64,000 bases of DNA from Halomonas sp. JB37 (GCF_002332255.1 NZ_NRGW01000001.1:372001-436000); one strand, 5' to 3'; shown: positions 21,337 to 28,970, counted from the first letter of the stretch. Notes: generated from the letters alone by a model not told the origin. Made by a program: numbers and translations.

Positions 21337-22659
21337 ATGGCGCTAACAGATGCGAAATTGCGAAAGCTGAAACCTGATGCCAAGGCGTATCAAGCATCGG
21401 ACGAGGGCGGGCTGTTCCTGCTGGTGCAACCCGGCGGGCGGAAGTCATGGAAGCTGCGCTACCGGATGGGTGGGCGTAATGCCAAGCAAGAGAAAGCGAC
21501 CCTCGGCGACTACCCCACCTATTCCCTGGCTGATGCCCGATCCTGGCGCGATGACTGCAAGGCGCTGATAGGGCGCGGGCTGTCCCCTATGGCGCTGCGG
21601 CGTGGCGATCCGATACCGGATGACGCGACCCCGGCGACAAAGGAGCTGTCAGAACTTTTCATCCGTCATTGGTGCGTGGCCGCCATCGAGAGGGCGCGGC
21701 AACAAGAGGCCGAAGCAAAGGCCAGCAACACGGTGGAAGCCTTCGCATGGGAATGGTTCCAGAAGATTGCAGAACCTGCGAACAGCAACCCCCGCAACAT
21801 CAAGCGCGTTCTGGATAAGGACATCATCCCCGCCATAGGTGGCAAGGCGCTGGATGAAGTGACCGTCACGGATGTTCTGGCAATCACGGACAAGATAAAG
21901 AATCGTGGTTCCGACCAGATGGCACTTCAAACCCGCAACATCCTGAAGCGGCTGTTTTCCTACGCCATTGCGCGGGAGAAGATGACCAGCAACCCGGCGG
22001 CAGCCATCGAAGCAAAGTACATTGCCACAGCCAAAAGCCGCGATGTTGCGTTATCGTCGGATGAAGTCGGGAGGCTGTTGAGGGCAATCTATCAATCCAG
22101 CATGAACCGTTCCCACAAGCTGGCGCTGCACCTGTTAATCCTGTGCATGGTGCGCAAGTCGGAAATGATCGAAGCCCGGTGGGAAGAGATAGACCTTGCT
22201 AAGGCGGAATGGTTTATCCCCGGCGAGCGCATGAAGATGGATCATCCGCACTTTGTTCCGCTGTCACGGCAGGCCATTGCCATGCTGGAGGAATTGAAGG
22301 GGCTTTCAAGTGGTTCTGAATGGGTTTTCCCCAGCCGTAACACACTGAGCAAGCCCATATCTAAAACCACCCTGAACAGCGCTGTGCGTTCGCTGGAACA
22401 TGATGTGCGGGATTTTGTTATCCACGACTTCCGGCGCACGGCATCAACCCATCTGCATGAAGCGGGCTTCAATTCCGACTGGATCGAGAAGGCGCTTGCC
22501 CACGAAACCAAGGGCATTCGAGGCGTTTACAACCGAGCGCAATACGCTGACCAGCGCCGGGAAATGTTGCAATGGTGGGCTGACTTTGTGGATAGCCAGA
22601 TAGACGAAGGGCGCAAGGTAATTATCGGACGCTTTGGTAAAGCGTATCAGGCGGGGTGA
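21337..22659 (+). CDS. int: P4-type tyrosine site-specific integrase
   Basis: 440 residues. The N-terminal DUF4102 arm-binding domain (ALTDAKLRKLKP... DEGGLFLLVQPGG, about 1-90) is followed by a core-binding domain (about 130-220) and the catalytic domain with Arg273 (MVRKSEMIEARW), His363 and Arg366 (HDFRRT), His389 (LAHE) and the likely nucleophile Tyr398 (GVYNRAQY). All catalytic residues are present, so it should be active. GAGGG precedes the ATG by six bases. It is the first gene of the element, 300 bp inside the left end, and overlaps the next gene by one base. Confidence 0.95.
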   Translation: MALTDAKLRKLKPDAKAYQASDEGGLFLLVQPGGRKSWKLRYRMGGRNAKQEKATLGDYPTYSLADARSWRDDCKALIGRGLSPMALRRGDPIPDDATPATKELSELFIRHWCVAAIERARQQEAEAKASNTVEAFAWEWFQKIAEPANSNPRNIKRVLDKDIIPAIGGKALDEVTVTDVLAITDKIKNRGSDQMALQTRNILKRLFSYAIAREKMTSNPAAAIEAKYIATAKSRDVALSSDEVGRLLRAIYQSSMNRSHKLALHLLILCMVRKSEMIEARWEEIDLAKAEWFIPGERMKMDHPHFVPLSRQAIAMLEELKGLSSGSEWVFPSRNTLSKPISKTTLNSAVRSLEHDVRDFVIHDFRRTASTHLHEAGFNSDWIEKALAHETKGIRGVYNRAQYADQRREMLQWWADFVDSQIDEGRKVIIGRFGKAYQAG

Positions 22660-23273
22660 TGGAAATGGAAAAGAAAATTATTGGCCTATTGAAAGAAAGA
22701 GCAGCGCCGGGCGCTGTCACTGAGGAAACAATTTCAAATATCGCCACCGGTCTGGCTGAAAAAATAAGCCAGTTGGAAAGTGTGCTGCGCGATAGTGATA
22801 TGACCGTCAAGACGTATGAAAGGGAGCTTCACAAAAATAACCTGAAAAAAGTGGATGATGCCTTCAAACATGCACACGCATTGCGAGAAAGTTGTTATAG
22901 CAATGAGGGCATGAGGGCTGAACTGAATAAGTTTCTGTGGGAAATGGACGCACTTAAGAAGTGCATGCAAGCAACACGCTCAACATCACAAGGGAAGCTT
23001 CCGAAAGCTGCACGGCTTTATCTTTGTGTTGAAATCATCGTGGCGTGGAAGCTGATAAAAAATACCGACAAGATCCCCCAACGGCAAAAGAACAAAGAAC
23101 AAGATCCAGTTGGTGAGTTTCACTATTTTATTAAGGCACTACTTACGGCAGCTGGCGGCCATGTGGCAAACGCCAGTGTTGACGAGCTGCACAAGGATAT
23201 TCTGGAAACCGCCAAGGAGCTGGGCCGGTTAAAGGAAAAGGCCGACAATCCTAAAATAACTTTTTTGGACTAA
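22659..23273 (+). CDS. Element protein of unknown function (204 residues)
   Basis: Not recognised. The start ATG overlaps the int stop (TGATG); a GTG one codon earlier is also in frame. The protein is mostly helical and charged (MEMEKKIIGLLKERAAPGA at the start), with likely coiled-coil in the first half (heptad-like EKISQLESVLRD), no signal peptide, no membrane segment and no clear catalytic motif. A short hydrophobic stretch LYLCVEIIVAWKLI occurs about residue 117-130. Coupled to int, it is either an integration accessory or cargo. A weak hairpin (23278) follows it. Confidence 0.75.
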   Translation: MEMEKKIIGLLKERAAPGAVTEETISNIATGLAEKISQLESVLRDSDMTVKTYERELHKNNLKKVDDAFKHAHALRESCYSNEGMRAELNKFLWEMDALKKCMQATRSTSQGKLPKAARLYLCVEIIVAWKLIKNTDKIPQRQKNKEQDPVGEFHYFIKALLTAAGGHVANASVDELHKDILETAKELGRLKEKADNPKITFLD

Positions 23274-23277
23274 TCCC

Positions 23278-23302
23278 TTTCCCCGCCTAACTCTGGGGGA
23301 AA
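23278..23302 (+). terminator. Weak hairpin after the int operon
   Basis: TTTCCCC (23278-23284) pairs with GGGGAAA (23296-23302) around an 11-base loop, with no T tract after it. It may mark the boundary between the int unit and the alpA-primase unit. The remaining gap to 23409 presumably holds the alpA promoter, which I could not identify. Confidence 0.35.
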
Positions 23303-23408
23303 ATAGTAGGCCAAGCTACCAAAAACCCCCACGTCACACCGCAAATCTAACCCCCTATTGTGCCAGTTAAGGCGGAGCTGTTCCGTCGTAAGCTAAGGAG
23401 CATTTAGC

Positions 23409-23618
23409 ATGACTGCACAAGCCCAAACAGCGCTTATTATTCTGCGGCGCAAACAAGTGGAAGCCCGTACCGGGCTGGCACGATCCACCATCTATCAACA
23501 CGTTCGAGCAGGCACTTTTCCTGCACCCATAAGCCTTGGTGCTAAATCTGTCGGATGGCTGTCAACAGAAGTTGATGCGTGGATTGAAGCGCGCATTGGC
23601 GATAGCCGAAAGGCTTGA
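23409..23618 (+). CDS. AlpA-family transcriptional regulator
   Basis: 69 residues with a MerR-like winged helix-turn-helix: LRRKQVEARTGLARSTIYQHVRAGTFPAPISLG, then VGWLSTEVDAWIEARI, the AlpA signature. AAGGAG precedes the ATG by eight bases. AlpA proteins act as activators or excisionase-like factors in P4-like satellites and prophages. It is the first gene of the second transcription unit, directly ahead of the HTH protein and primase, and a candidate ligand for the repeats at the left end. Confidence 0.9.
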   Translation: MTAQAQTALIILRRKQVEARTGLARSTIYQHVRAGTFPAPISLGAKSVGWLSTEVDAWIEARIGDSRKA

Positions 23619-23628
23619 GGGGGCAACC

Positions 23629-23949
23629 ATGAGAAAAGAAAAAGCCCCTATGACGGGGCGGGAAGATTGTTTGGCTGGCACCGATAATTTTACCGCAACC
23701 CGCAAACACCAATCCAGAGCTGCGCAACGAGCAGCATTACTTAATTGGCTTAAATATCACCAGCGAATCACCACCCTGCAAGCTCGCAATGAACTGGGAA
23801 TTATGCACCCGGCAGGACGCATAAAGGAGCTTAAAGACGCTGGCAACGACATTGCCACCCATTGGCAGTGGGAAGCAGACGCGACCGGAAAGAAACACAG
23901 GCAAGGGCTTTATGTGTTGCTGTCCGGCAAAGGGGGGCGGTATGAATGA
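23629..23949 (+). CDS. Small helix-turn-helix protein of the element
   Basis: 106 residues. The ATG at 23629 follows a GAGGGGG run; an in-frame upstream start at 23536 lies within alpA. After a polar N-terminal tail it carries an HTH-like segment (QRAALLNWLKYHQRITTLQA, then GIMHPAGRIKELKDAGNDI), which fits the HTH_39 type often found beside satellite and prophage primases. Its 3' end overlaps the primase ATG by 8 bases. Probably a regulator or replication accessory. Confidence 0.8.
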   Translation: MRKEKAPMTGREDCLAGTDNFTATRKHQSRAAQRAALLNWLKYHQRITTLQARNELGIMHPAGRIKELKDAGNDIATHWQWEADATGKKHRQGLYVLLSGKGGRYE

Positions 23950-26446
23950 TTTTGACCGTATCGGCACTGCCCTGAACTTTGTCCCAGCGGATGACCGGGA
24001 AACCTGGCTGCGCATGGGCATGGCGATCAAGTCAGAACTGGGTGATTCCGGCTTTGACCTGTGGGATGGCTGGAGCCAGCAAGCGGAGTCCTACAAAATC
24101 GGCGATGCACGGGGCGTATGGCGAAGCATCAAGCCTGACGGTGGTGTAACCATCGGCACCCTGTTCCATGAGGCTAGGGCCTGCGGCTGGCAGGACGATA
24201 ACACCTATCAGCGCCCAACCCCGGAAGAGCTGGAAGAGCGCCAGCGCAAAGCAGCGGAGCGGGCGGCCCGTGAGCAAGAAACCATTCAGCGCGAACGCCA
24301 AGAGGCGGCCAGCAAGGCGGCGGCGATCCTGAAGGCAGCGACACCCGCACAAGCGGATCATCCCTATCTGGTACGCAAGCAAGTAGCGCCAGCGGACATC
24401 CTGCGGGAGATTGACGCCAGCGCGGCGGCTTCGCTTCTGGGCTATCAACCGAAGTCCGGCGGCGAGCCGCTGACCGGGCGCTTACTGGTGGTGCCCGTCA
24501 AACAGGGTGGCAACCTTTCAACCCTGGAATTGATCGACGGTGACGGACGCAAGACGGCGCTGGCAGGGCGTGGCACCAAGGCCGGTGGCTACTGGGCAAC
24601 GGAGCGCCTACCGGGCGGCAACGGCCAAGGTGTGACCCTGTTGATAGGCGAGGGGGTGGCAACCGTTCTATCAGCCAGTGAGGCGACCGGGAACCCGGCG
24701 ATTGCGGCGCTGTCGTCGGGCAATATGCCGGTGGTGGCAAAAGCCATGCGGGAGCACCACCCGGCGGCGGAACTGGTGATCCTGGCGGATGTGCTGAAGA
24801 CAGACGGCAAGCCTGATCCCCATGCCATCGAGGCGGCGCAATCCGTAGGCGGGAAACTGGCGGTGCCGGAATTTGGCGCTGACCGTGACCCCGGCATGAC
24901 CGACTTCAACGATATGGCTGTGAGCATCGGCAAAGGCACGGTGAAGCGCACCATTCAGAGCGCCAGCGCTGCGGGCACCCTATGGCCGACCCCCCAGCCC
25001 CTGACCGCCAGCCATGCGCCTGAGCCTTACCCCTTAGACGCATTGCCCGACACAGTACGGGCGGCGGTGGAAGAGGTGGCAGGCTTTGTGAAGGCACCCT
25101 TGCCCATGGTGGCATCATCGGCACTGGCGGCGCTGTCGCTGGCGATTCAAGCCCATGTGGACGTGAAGCGGGCGGAAAAACTGCACGGGCCTGCCGGGCT
25201 GTTCCTGCTGACCATTGCCGATTCAGGCGAGCGCAAAAGCACCTGTGACGGCTTTTTCACCAAGGCCATTCGAGACTATGAGGCAGAGCAGACAGAAGCC
25301 GCCAAGCCGGTTCTGAAGCGTTACAAGGCTGATATTGAGGCATGGGAAGCCAAGCGATCCGGCATCAAGGACAAAATCCGCCACCTTGCAAAGGACAGCA
25401 AGCCCACGGATGGCATGGAGTCAGCATTGCGCGAACTGGAGCAAGACAAACCAGAGCTGCCAAGAGTCCCCCGGCTGATATACGCGGACGCCACCCCCGA
25501 GGCGCTGGCGCATGGACTGGCGAAGCAATGGCCTTCCGGCGGCGTGGTATCGGCTGAGGCGGGCATTGTGTTTGGTTCCCATGGCATGGGCAAGGATAGC
25601 GTCATGCGCAATCTGGCAACGCTGAACCAGTTGTGGGATGGCACCAGCCTGACCATTGACCGGCGCACCAGCGAATCATTCACGGTACAGGGTGCACGGC
25701 TGACGGTGGCCTTGCAGGTGCAGGAACCCACCCTGCGGGAATTTTTCAGCAAGTCGGGAGCGCTGGCGCGTGGTACGGGCTTTCTGGCGCGGTTTCTGGT
25801 GGCGTGGCCTGCATCAACCCAAGGTTCCCGACCATTCACCGAAGCCCCTGCAAGCTGGCCTGCCCTAGAGACCTTCAATCGGCGATTGGCTGCGATACTC
25901 AACCAGCCCGAACCGATAGACGATGACGGTGCACTGACCCCGGCCATGCTGTCACTGTCCGCCGAAGCCAAGCGGGCATGGGTGGAGTATCACGACGCCA
26001 TCGAGCGGGAGCTTGTCAGCGGTGGCGAACTTTTCGATGTTCGGGACGTGGCATCAAAGAGCGCGGATAACGCGGCAAGGCTGGCGGCACTGTTCCAGAT
26101 GTTTGAGCACGGCACGGGCGCTGTCAATCTGGATTGCTTTGAGAGCGCCAGCCGGATCACGGCATGGCACCTGAGCGAAGCGCGGCGCTTCTTTGGTGAA
26201 CTTGCCTTGCCACCAGAGCTTGCCGACGCGGCGCGGCTGGATAGCTGGCTGATCGAGTATTGCCAGCGGGAGCGCGTGGAAACCGTCAACAAGCGTTACC
26301 TGCGCCAGCATGGGCCGGTTCGGGATGGGGCGCGGCTGGATAGCGCCATCATGGAGCTGGCAGAGCTTGACCGGCTGCGACTGCGCAAGGACGGACGGCG
26401 CATTGACGTGGCGGTGAACCCGGCCTTGCTGGAGGTGCCCGCATGA
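23942..26446 (+). CDS. Primase-helicase (PriCT-2, TOPRIM, DUF3987)
   Basis: 834 residues. The start at ATG 23942 follows a G-rich ribosome site and overlaps the HTH gene; a longer frame from 23852 is rejected. Residues about 6-78 look like PriCT-2 (DDRETWLRMGMAIKSELG, then LWDGWSQQ). About 95-130 is a charged coiled coil. About 165-335 is TOPRIM-like with LLIGEGVAT (234-242), ILADV (280-284) and a TDFNDM motif (320-325). About 365-800 matches DUF3987, with a P-loop-like SGERKST (428-434) whose glycine-lysine pattern departs from the classical GxxGxGKS. Likely replicates the excised element. The largest gene and core of the element. Confidence 0.88.
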   Translation: MNDFDRIGTALNFVPADDRETWLRMGMAIKSELGDSGFDLWDGWSQQAESYKIGDARGVWRSIKPDGGVTIGTLFHEARACGWQDDNTYQRPTPEELEERQRKAAERAAREQETIQRERQEAASKAAAILKAATPAQADHPYLVRKQVAPADILREIDASAAASLLGYQPKSGGEPLTGRLLVVPVKQGGNLSTLELIDGDGRKTALAGRGTKAGGYWATERLPGGNGQGVTLLIGEGVATVLSASEATGNPAIAALSSGNMPVVAKAMREHHPAAELVILADVLKTDGKPDPHAIEAAQSVGGKLAVPEFGADRDPGMTDFNDMAVSIGKGTVKRTIQSASAAGTLWPTPQPLTASHAPEPYPLDALPDTVRAAVEEVAGFVKAPLPMVASSALAALSLAIQAHVDVKRAEKLHGPAGLFLLTIADSGERKSTCDGFFTKAIRDYEAEQTEAAKPVLKRYKADIEAWEAKRSGIKDKIRHLAKDSKPTDGMESALRELEQDKPELPRVPRLIYADATPEALAHGLAKQWPSGGVVSAEAGIVFGSHGMGKDSVMRNLATLNQLWDGTSLTIDRRTSESFTVQGARLTVALQVQEPTLREFFSKSGALARGTGFLARFLVAWPASTQGSRPFTEAPASWPALETFNRRLAAILNQPEPIDDDGALTPAMLSLSAEAKRAWVEYHDAIERELVSGGELFDVRDVASKSADNAARLAALFQMFEHGTGAVNLDCFESASRITAWHLSEARRFFGELALPPELADAARLDSWLIEYCQRERVETVNKRYLRQHGPVRDGARLDSAIMELAELDRLRLRKDGRRIDVAVNPALLEVPA

Positions 26447-26904
26447 CGTTATCCGCACTGATCCAAAAACGGGAGAATGCTACAGCTACAGTTGCTACAC
26501 CTGCTGCACATAACCTGAACAAGGCAGGAGCTGTAGCAAAAGTAGCAAGTGTAGCCGTAGCAACCCAGCTATTCCCAGAAGAGGAAACGGCTATCCGGGC
26601 ATGGCTGGCGCATATCGAGGAAACCTACCCGGTCACTATTGCCGATGTTCTAGCAAAGTGTGCGGCCAATCCTGATGCGCGGGCTTATTGTCTGGAGCAA
26701 GCACGGCAGATACCACCCCCACTAGAACCCGATTACACGGCCACCTGTGGAACCTGTACGCACTTCCAGCGGATCGACCACCCCAACCTTGGGCATTGCG
26801 CCCAAGGAGAGCCTGAAGCCATTGCAGGGCTTTGGGACACTGACCGGCGGTGGTGCCGATCATTTAAGCAAGCACCTGATAAGCAGGAGGACAGCAGGCC
26901 ATGA
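26443..26904 (+). CDS. Element protein with Ala/Thr/Val-repeat N terminus and Cys cluster
   Basis: 153 residues, overlapping the primase stop (ATGA). Residues 10-45 are low complexity (ATATVATPAA, AVAKVASVAVAT), encoded by the GCTAC iteron arrays B and C. The middle (EEETAIRAWLAHIEETYP) is helical. The C terminus has CGTCTHF..., then GHC and WC, a CxxC-H-C-C arrangement that could bind zinc. Function unknown; similar short proteins often follow primases in satellites and integrated elements. The N terminus looks shaped by a DNA signal rather than by protein constraint. Confidence 0.75.
   Translation: MTLSALIQKRENATATVATPAAHNLNKAGAVAKVASVAVATQLFPEEETAIRAWLAHIEETYPVTIADVLAKCAANPDARAYCLEQARQIPPPLEPDYTATCGTCTHFQRIDHPNLGHCAQGEPEAIAGLWDTDRRWCRSFKQAPDKQEDSRP
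26479..26563. repeat. GCTAC iteron arrays B and C, an inverted pair
   Basis: Array B: GCTAC at 26479, 26485 and 26494, with a degenerate GCTGC at 26503 (spacings 6, 9, 9). Array C on the opposite strand: GTAGC at 26533, 26542, 26551 and 26557 (spacings 9, 9, 6, the mirror image). They are separated by about 25-30 bp and would form a large hairpin. C matches array A (21291) inverted at 31 of 33 positions. Confidence 0.78.
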
Positions 26905-27314
26905 GCACACCAGTACGAACCAAGCGCGGCACCTTTGCCCCTGGCACCAGCGGCAACCCATCCGGGCGGCCTAAGTCTGAACATACAATCCTGCGCCAGA
27001 AGCTGGCAGCCCATGGCGAAGAGGTGGCGGCGGTGGTGGTGGAAGCGGCGTTACAGGGTGACATCCAAGCCGCCAAGATTGTTCTGGAACGGCTGTGCCC
27101 ACCCCTGAAACCCAGCACGGCACCTGTCACCATCGAACTTCCAGAGAACCCCGGCATTGCCGACACGGCACGGGCGATCATCGAGCACGCGGCACAAGGC
27201 CAGATTGCCCCAGACGTGGCGGGGCAGTTGGTTCAGTCAGTGGCGGCACTGGCCCGCGTGGTGGAGATTGACGAACTGGAACGACGGCTGACAGCGCTGG
27301 AGGAAAAGCAATGA
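26901..27314 (+). CDS. DUF5681-like small protein
   Basis: 137 residues. The N terminus GTFAPGTSGNPSGRPKS is the hallmark of the DUF5681 group, found in phages and integrated elements, sometimes near terminase genes. The rest is helical (LRQKLAAHGEEVAAVVVEAALQG), ending in a coiled coil ELERRLTALEEK. It overlaps the previous gene (ATGA) and the next gene (ATGA). Molecular role unknown; DNA or packaging related by association only. Confidence 0.75.
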   Translation: MSTPVRTKRGTFAPGTSGNPSGRPKSEHTILRQKLAAHGEEVAAVVVEAALQGDIQAAKIVLERLCPPLKPSTAPVTIELPENPGIADTARAIIEHAAQGQIAPDVAGQLVQSVAALARVVEIDELERRLTALEEKQ

Positions 27315-27520
27315 AGCGGGACTACCTGAAGCGCATTGCTGAGCTGGAGCAGTTGCAGGGCAGCCAGCCAATCACAGCGGCCACGTATCGGGATGTTTAT
27401 ACCAATGCAGGTATAGACGTGCCTGAGCCGCTTCCCGATGAAGACCCCGAAGAATATATAAACCGCCTCCCGGGCGATGCGCAATTGAAGCTACTGGCGT
27501 TTTACGGGGTGGAGCTATGA
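27311..27520 (+). CDS. Small hypothetical protein of the element (69 residues)
   Basis: Not recognised. N-terminal helix MKRDYLKRIAELEQLQG, then an acidic proline-containing middle (VPEPLPDEDPEEYINRL). No membrane segment. Overlaps both neighbours by 4 bases (ATGA), supporting real translation as part of the operon. Confidence 0.65.
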   Translation: MKRDYLKRIAELEQLQGSQPITAATYRDVYTNAGIDVPEPLPDEDPEEYINRLPGDAQLKLLAFYGVEL

Positions 27521-27696
27521 AACGAACACAAGAACGGCTAGCAGCGCTTGAACAAGCGACACCCGTAGCGGGTGCGGCAATGTGCCTGGAACGCTTATAC
27601 GACCCAGAGCACCCGACGCCGTGCGACTGCCCACAAACTGAACAGGGTGGACTAGATGCGTTTTACGCCACTGTGGAGAAAAGCACGCATGAATAA
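27517..27696 (+). CDS. Small hypothetical protein of the element (59 residues)
   Basis: Starts MKRTQERLAALEQA, has a CDC motif near residues 36-38 (PTPCDCPQ) and ends KSTHE. The ATG overlaps the preceding TGA, and its 3' end overlaps the next gene by 8 bases. The first 12 residues resemble the start of the neighbouring gene product (ETERRLAALERE), hinting at a shared coiled-coil module. Function unknown. Confidence 0.6.
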   Translation: MKRTQERLAALEQATPVAGAAMCLERLYDPEHPTPCDCPQTEQGGLDAFYATVEKSTHE

Positions 27697-27925
27697 AGAA
27701 ACAGAAAGGCGTCTGGCGGCGCTGGAGAGGGAAGTGGAAAGCCAGCAGCATCGCGTGACGCGTATCGAGATTGTGTGTGCTGAAACTGGAGAGGTTGCCG
27801 CTGTCATTCACGTAGGCGGACAGCCAGACCAAGAAGGCGTCATGCAGGCGCTGGAGTACAAGCACAAAACCCAGCCAGCGCGTACACTGCGAGCGCGGGA
27901 ACAGGGCACCGGCCAAGAGGGGTAA
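27689..27925 (+). CDS. Small coiled-coil hypothetical protein of the element (78 residues)
   Basis: MNKETERRLAALEREVESQQ forms a heptad-like coiled coil, followed by a beta-rich region VTRIEIVCAETGEVAAVIHV. The start ATG 27689 lies 8 bases inside the previous gene. It is the last gene; its stop is 6 bp before attR, so nothing else is carried on this side. Confidence 0.65.
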   Translation: MNKETERRLAALEREVESQQHRVTRIEIVCAETGEVAAVIHVGGQPDQEGVMQALEYKHKTQPARTLRAREQGTGQEG

Positions 27926-27931
27926 CTTTCA

Positions 27932-27956
27932 AATGTGTGCCCTGATGTGTGCCCTT
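27932..27956 (+). repeat. Right attachment repeat (attR)
   Basis: Perfect 25-bp copy of 21034-21058. It lies 82 bp from the 3' end of convergent rlmJ, so before integration the site would have separated mnmE and rlmJ. Confidence 0.88.
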
Positions 27957-28038
27957 CTGGAGCCGTCCCGATCCGTGAAGCCAGTACCCGTAAGGCTTGC
28001 GGACGTTTTTCTAATTTCTGTATCGATAGCAAAGGCAG

Positions 28039-28881
28039 CTACTCTTGTACCCACCAATCTGCCTTATAGCGGCTGCTGGAGCCTAGTAGCGGCGTTATCT
28101 CCGCCATTGCCGCCGCTAGCTGCTGATCTAATCCCCAGGGTGGATTAATCACTAGCATGCCACTGCCATACATACCGTGAACTTGCTCGGCTGGGGCGCG
28201 CAATAGCAGCTCGCTGCGCCAGATTTTGCGCACTCCACGCGCCTTTAGCGTATCTAGTAACGCGTGATGGTGGCCTGCCGGTAGCAATGGATACCAGATT
28301 AATATCACGCCATGGCGCACTTTTTCCAAGGCGTGTACCACCGTCTCAGCGACCTCTTGATACTCCACTTTGCGCTCATAGCTTGGGTCGATAAGCACGC
28401 ACAGTCGCGGCGTTCTCACCGGCAGCATATCTGTTAATCCCACTAGACCATCACCAAAAACGCGCTGTGCGTTAGGCGATAATACCTGGGCATTAAGCTC
28501 CTTGTGCTCTCCGGGATGGAGTTCAAACAGACGCAGCTTATCCTGCTCACGTAGCACATTACTCATCCACCAGGGTGAACCCGGATAATGCGTTAACGTG
28601 GCTGCGTCCGGCTGGGCACTTCTCAGCACCTCTTTCCATGCGCCCAAGAGCGGGGCGCTGGACTTAGGCTGCTGCCAAAGTGGCCAAATACCCTCGCGGT
28701 ACTCTTGCAAGCGTTGGCTCTCTTGCCCACTAAGGGGATAAAGGCCGCGCCCTGCATGAGTATCAACATATGTAACGGCAGATTCTTTACGTAATAAATA
28801 ATCGGTCACCGCATACAGGGTAAGATGCTTATGAACATCGGCAAAGTTACCGGCATGGTAGGCATGTTGATATGACAGCAT
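28039..28881 (-). CDS. rlmJ: 23S rRNA (adenine(2030)-N6)-methyltransferase
   Basis: 280 residues. The N terminus MLSYQHAYHAGNFADVHKHL and the SAM-binding segment YVDTHAGRGLYPL are diagnostic for RlmJ (YhiR), which methylates A2030 of 23S rRNA. LIDPSYERKVEY carries the catalytic DPPY-like motif (here DPSY). Also known to help use of external DNA as nutrient in E. coli. Host gene, last of the minus-strand block, with the element at its 3' side. Confidence 0.95.
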   Translation of the reverse strand: MLSYQHAYHAGNFADVHKHLTLYAVTDYLLRKESAVTYVDTHAGRGLYPLSGQESQRLQEYREGIWPLWQQPKSSAPLLGAWKEVLRSAQPDAATLTHYPGSPWWMSNVLREQDKLRLFELHPGEHKELNAQVLSPNAQRVFGDGLVGLTDMLPVRTPRLCVLIDPSYERKVEYQEVAETVVHALEKVRHGVILIWYPLLPAGHHHALLDTLKARGVRKIWRSELLLRAPAEQVHGMYGSGMLVINPPWGLDQQLAAAMAEITPLLGSSSRYKADWWVQE

Positions 28882-28903
28882 GGGGACTCGTCAGCAGATG
28901 AAT

Positions 28904-28934
28904 AAAAAAGCCCGCTATGTGAACATAGCGGGCT
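28904..28934 (-). terminator. Terminator of the OmpA-like gene
   Basis: Perfect 11-bp stem AGCCCGCTATG / CATAGCGGGCT with a 4-base loop; in the minus direction it is followed by six T. Confidence 0.9.
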
Positions 28935-28970
28935 ATCAGCGGCAATAAGTAGTTAAGCGACTCGCGCTTA

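Larger units (their letters stand above)
21034..27956 (+). mobile_element. Integrated satellite-like element with integrase, AlpA and primase-helicase
   Basis: About 6.9 kb bounded by a perfect 25-bp direct repeat. It encodes, all rightward, a P4-type integrase, a 204-residue unknown, an AlpA-type regulator, an HTH protein, a PriCT-2/TOPRIM/DUF3987 primase-helicase and five more small proteins, most overlapping the next by 4 or 8 bases. No capsid, portal, terminase, relaxase, transfer or toxin genes were recognised. By eye it is more GC-rich than its flanks. The gene set resembles replication-competent but particle-deficient phage satellites (P4-like, PICI-like, marine minimal islands). An integrative mobilizable element is the alternative, though no mobilisation gene is visible. 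Confidence 0.88.

Noticed and set aside
25321..25971. Long minus-strand open frame (216 codons) inside the primase gene
   Set aside because: It is the antisense of a GC-rich coding region; the serine/alanine-rich product has no domain and no ribosome site, whereas the plus strand encodes clear primase motifs.
26479..26563. GCTAC arrays as ordinary low-complexity coding repeats
   Set aside because: The spacings are multiples of three, so this is possible for B and C, but the same block with the same spacing occurs in non-coding DNA upstream of int, which a protein-level cause cannot explain.
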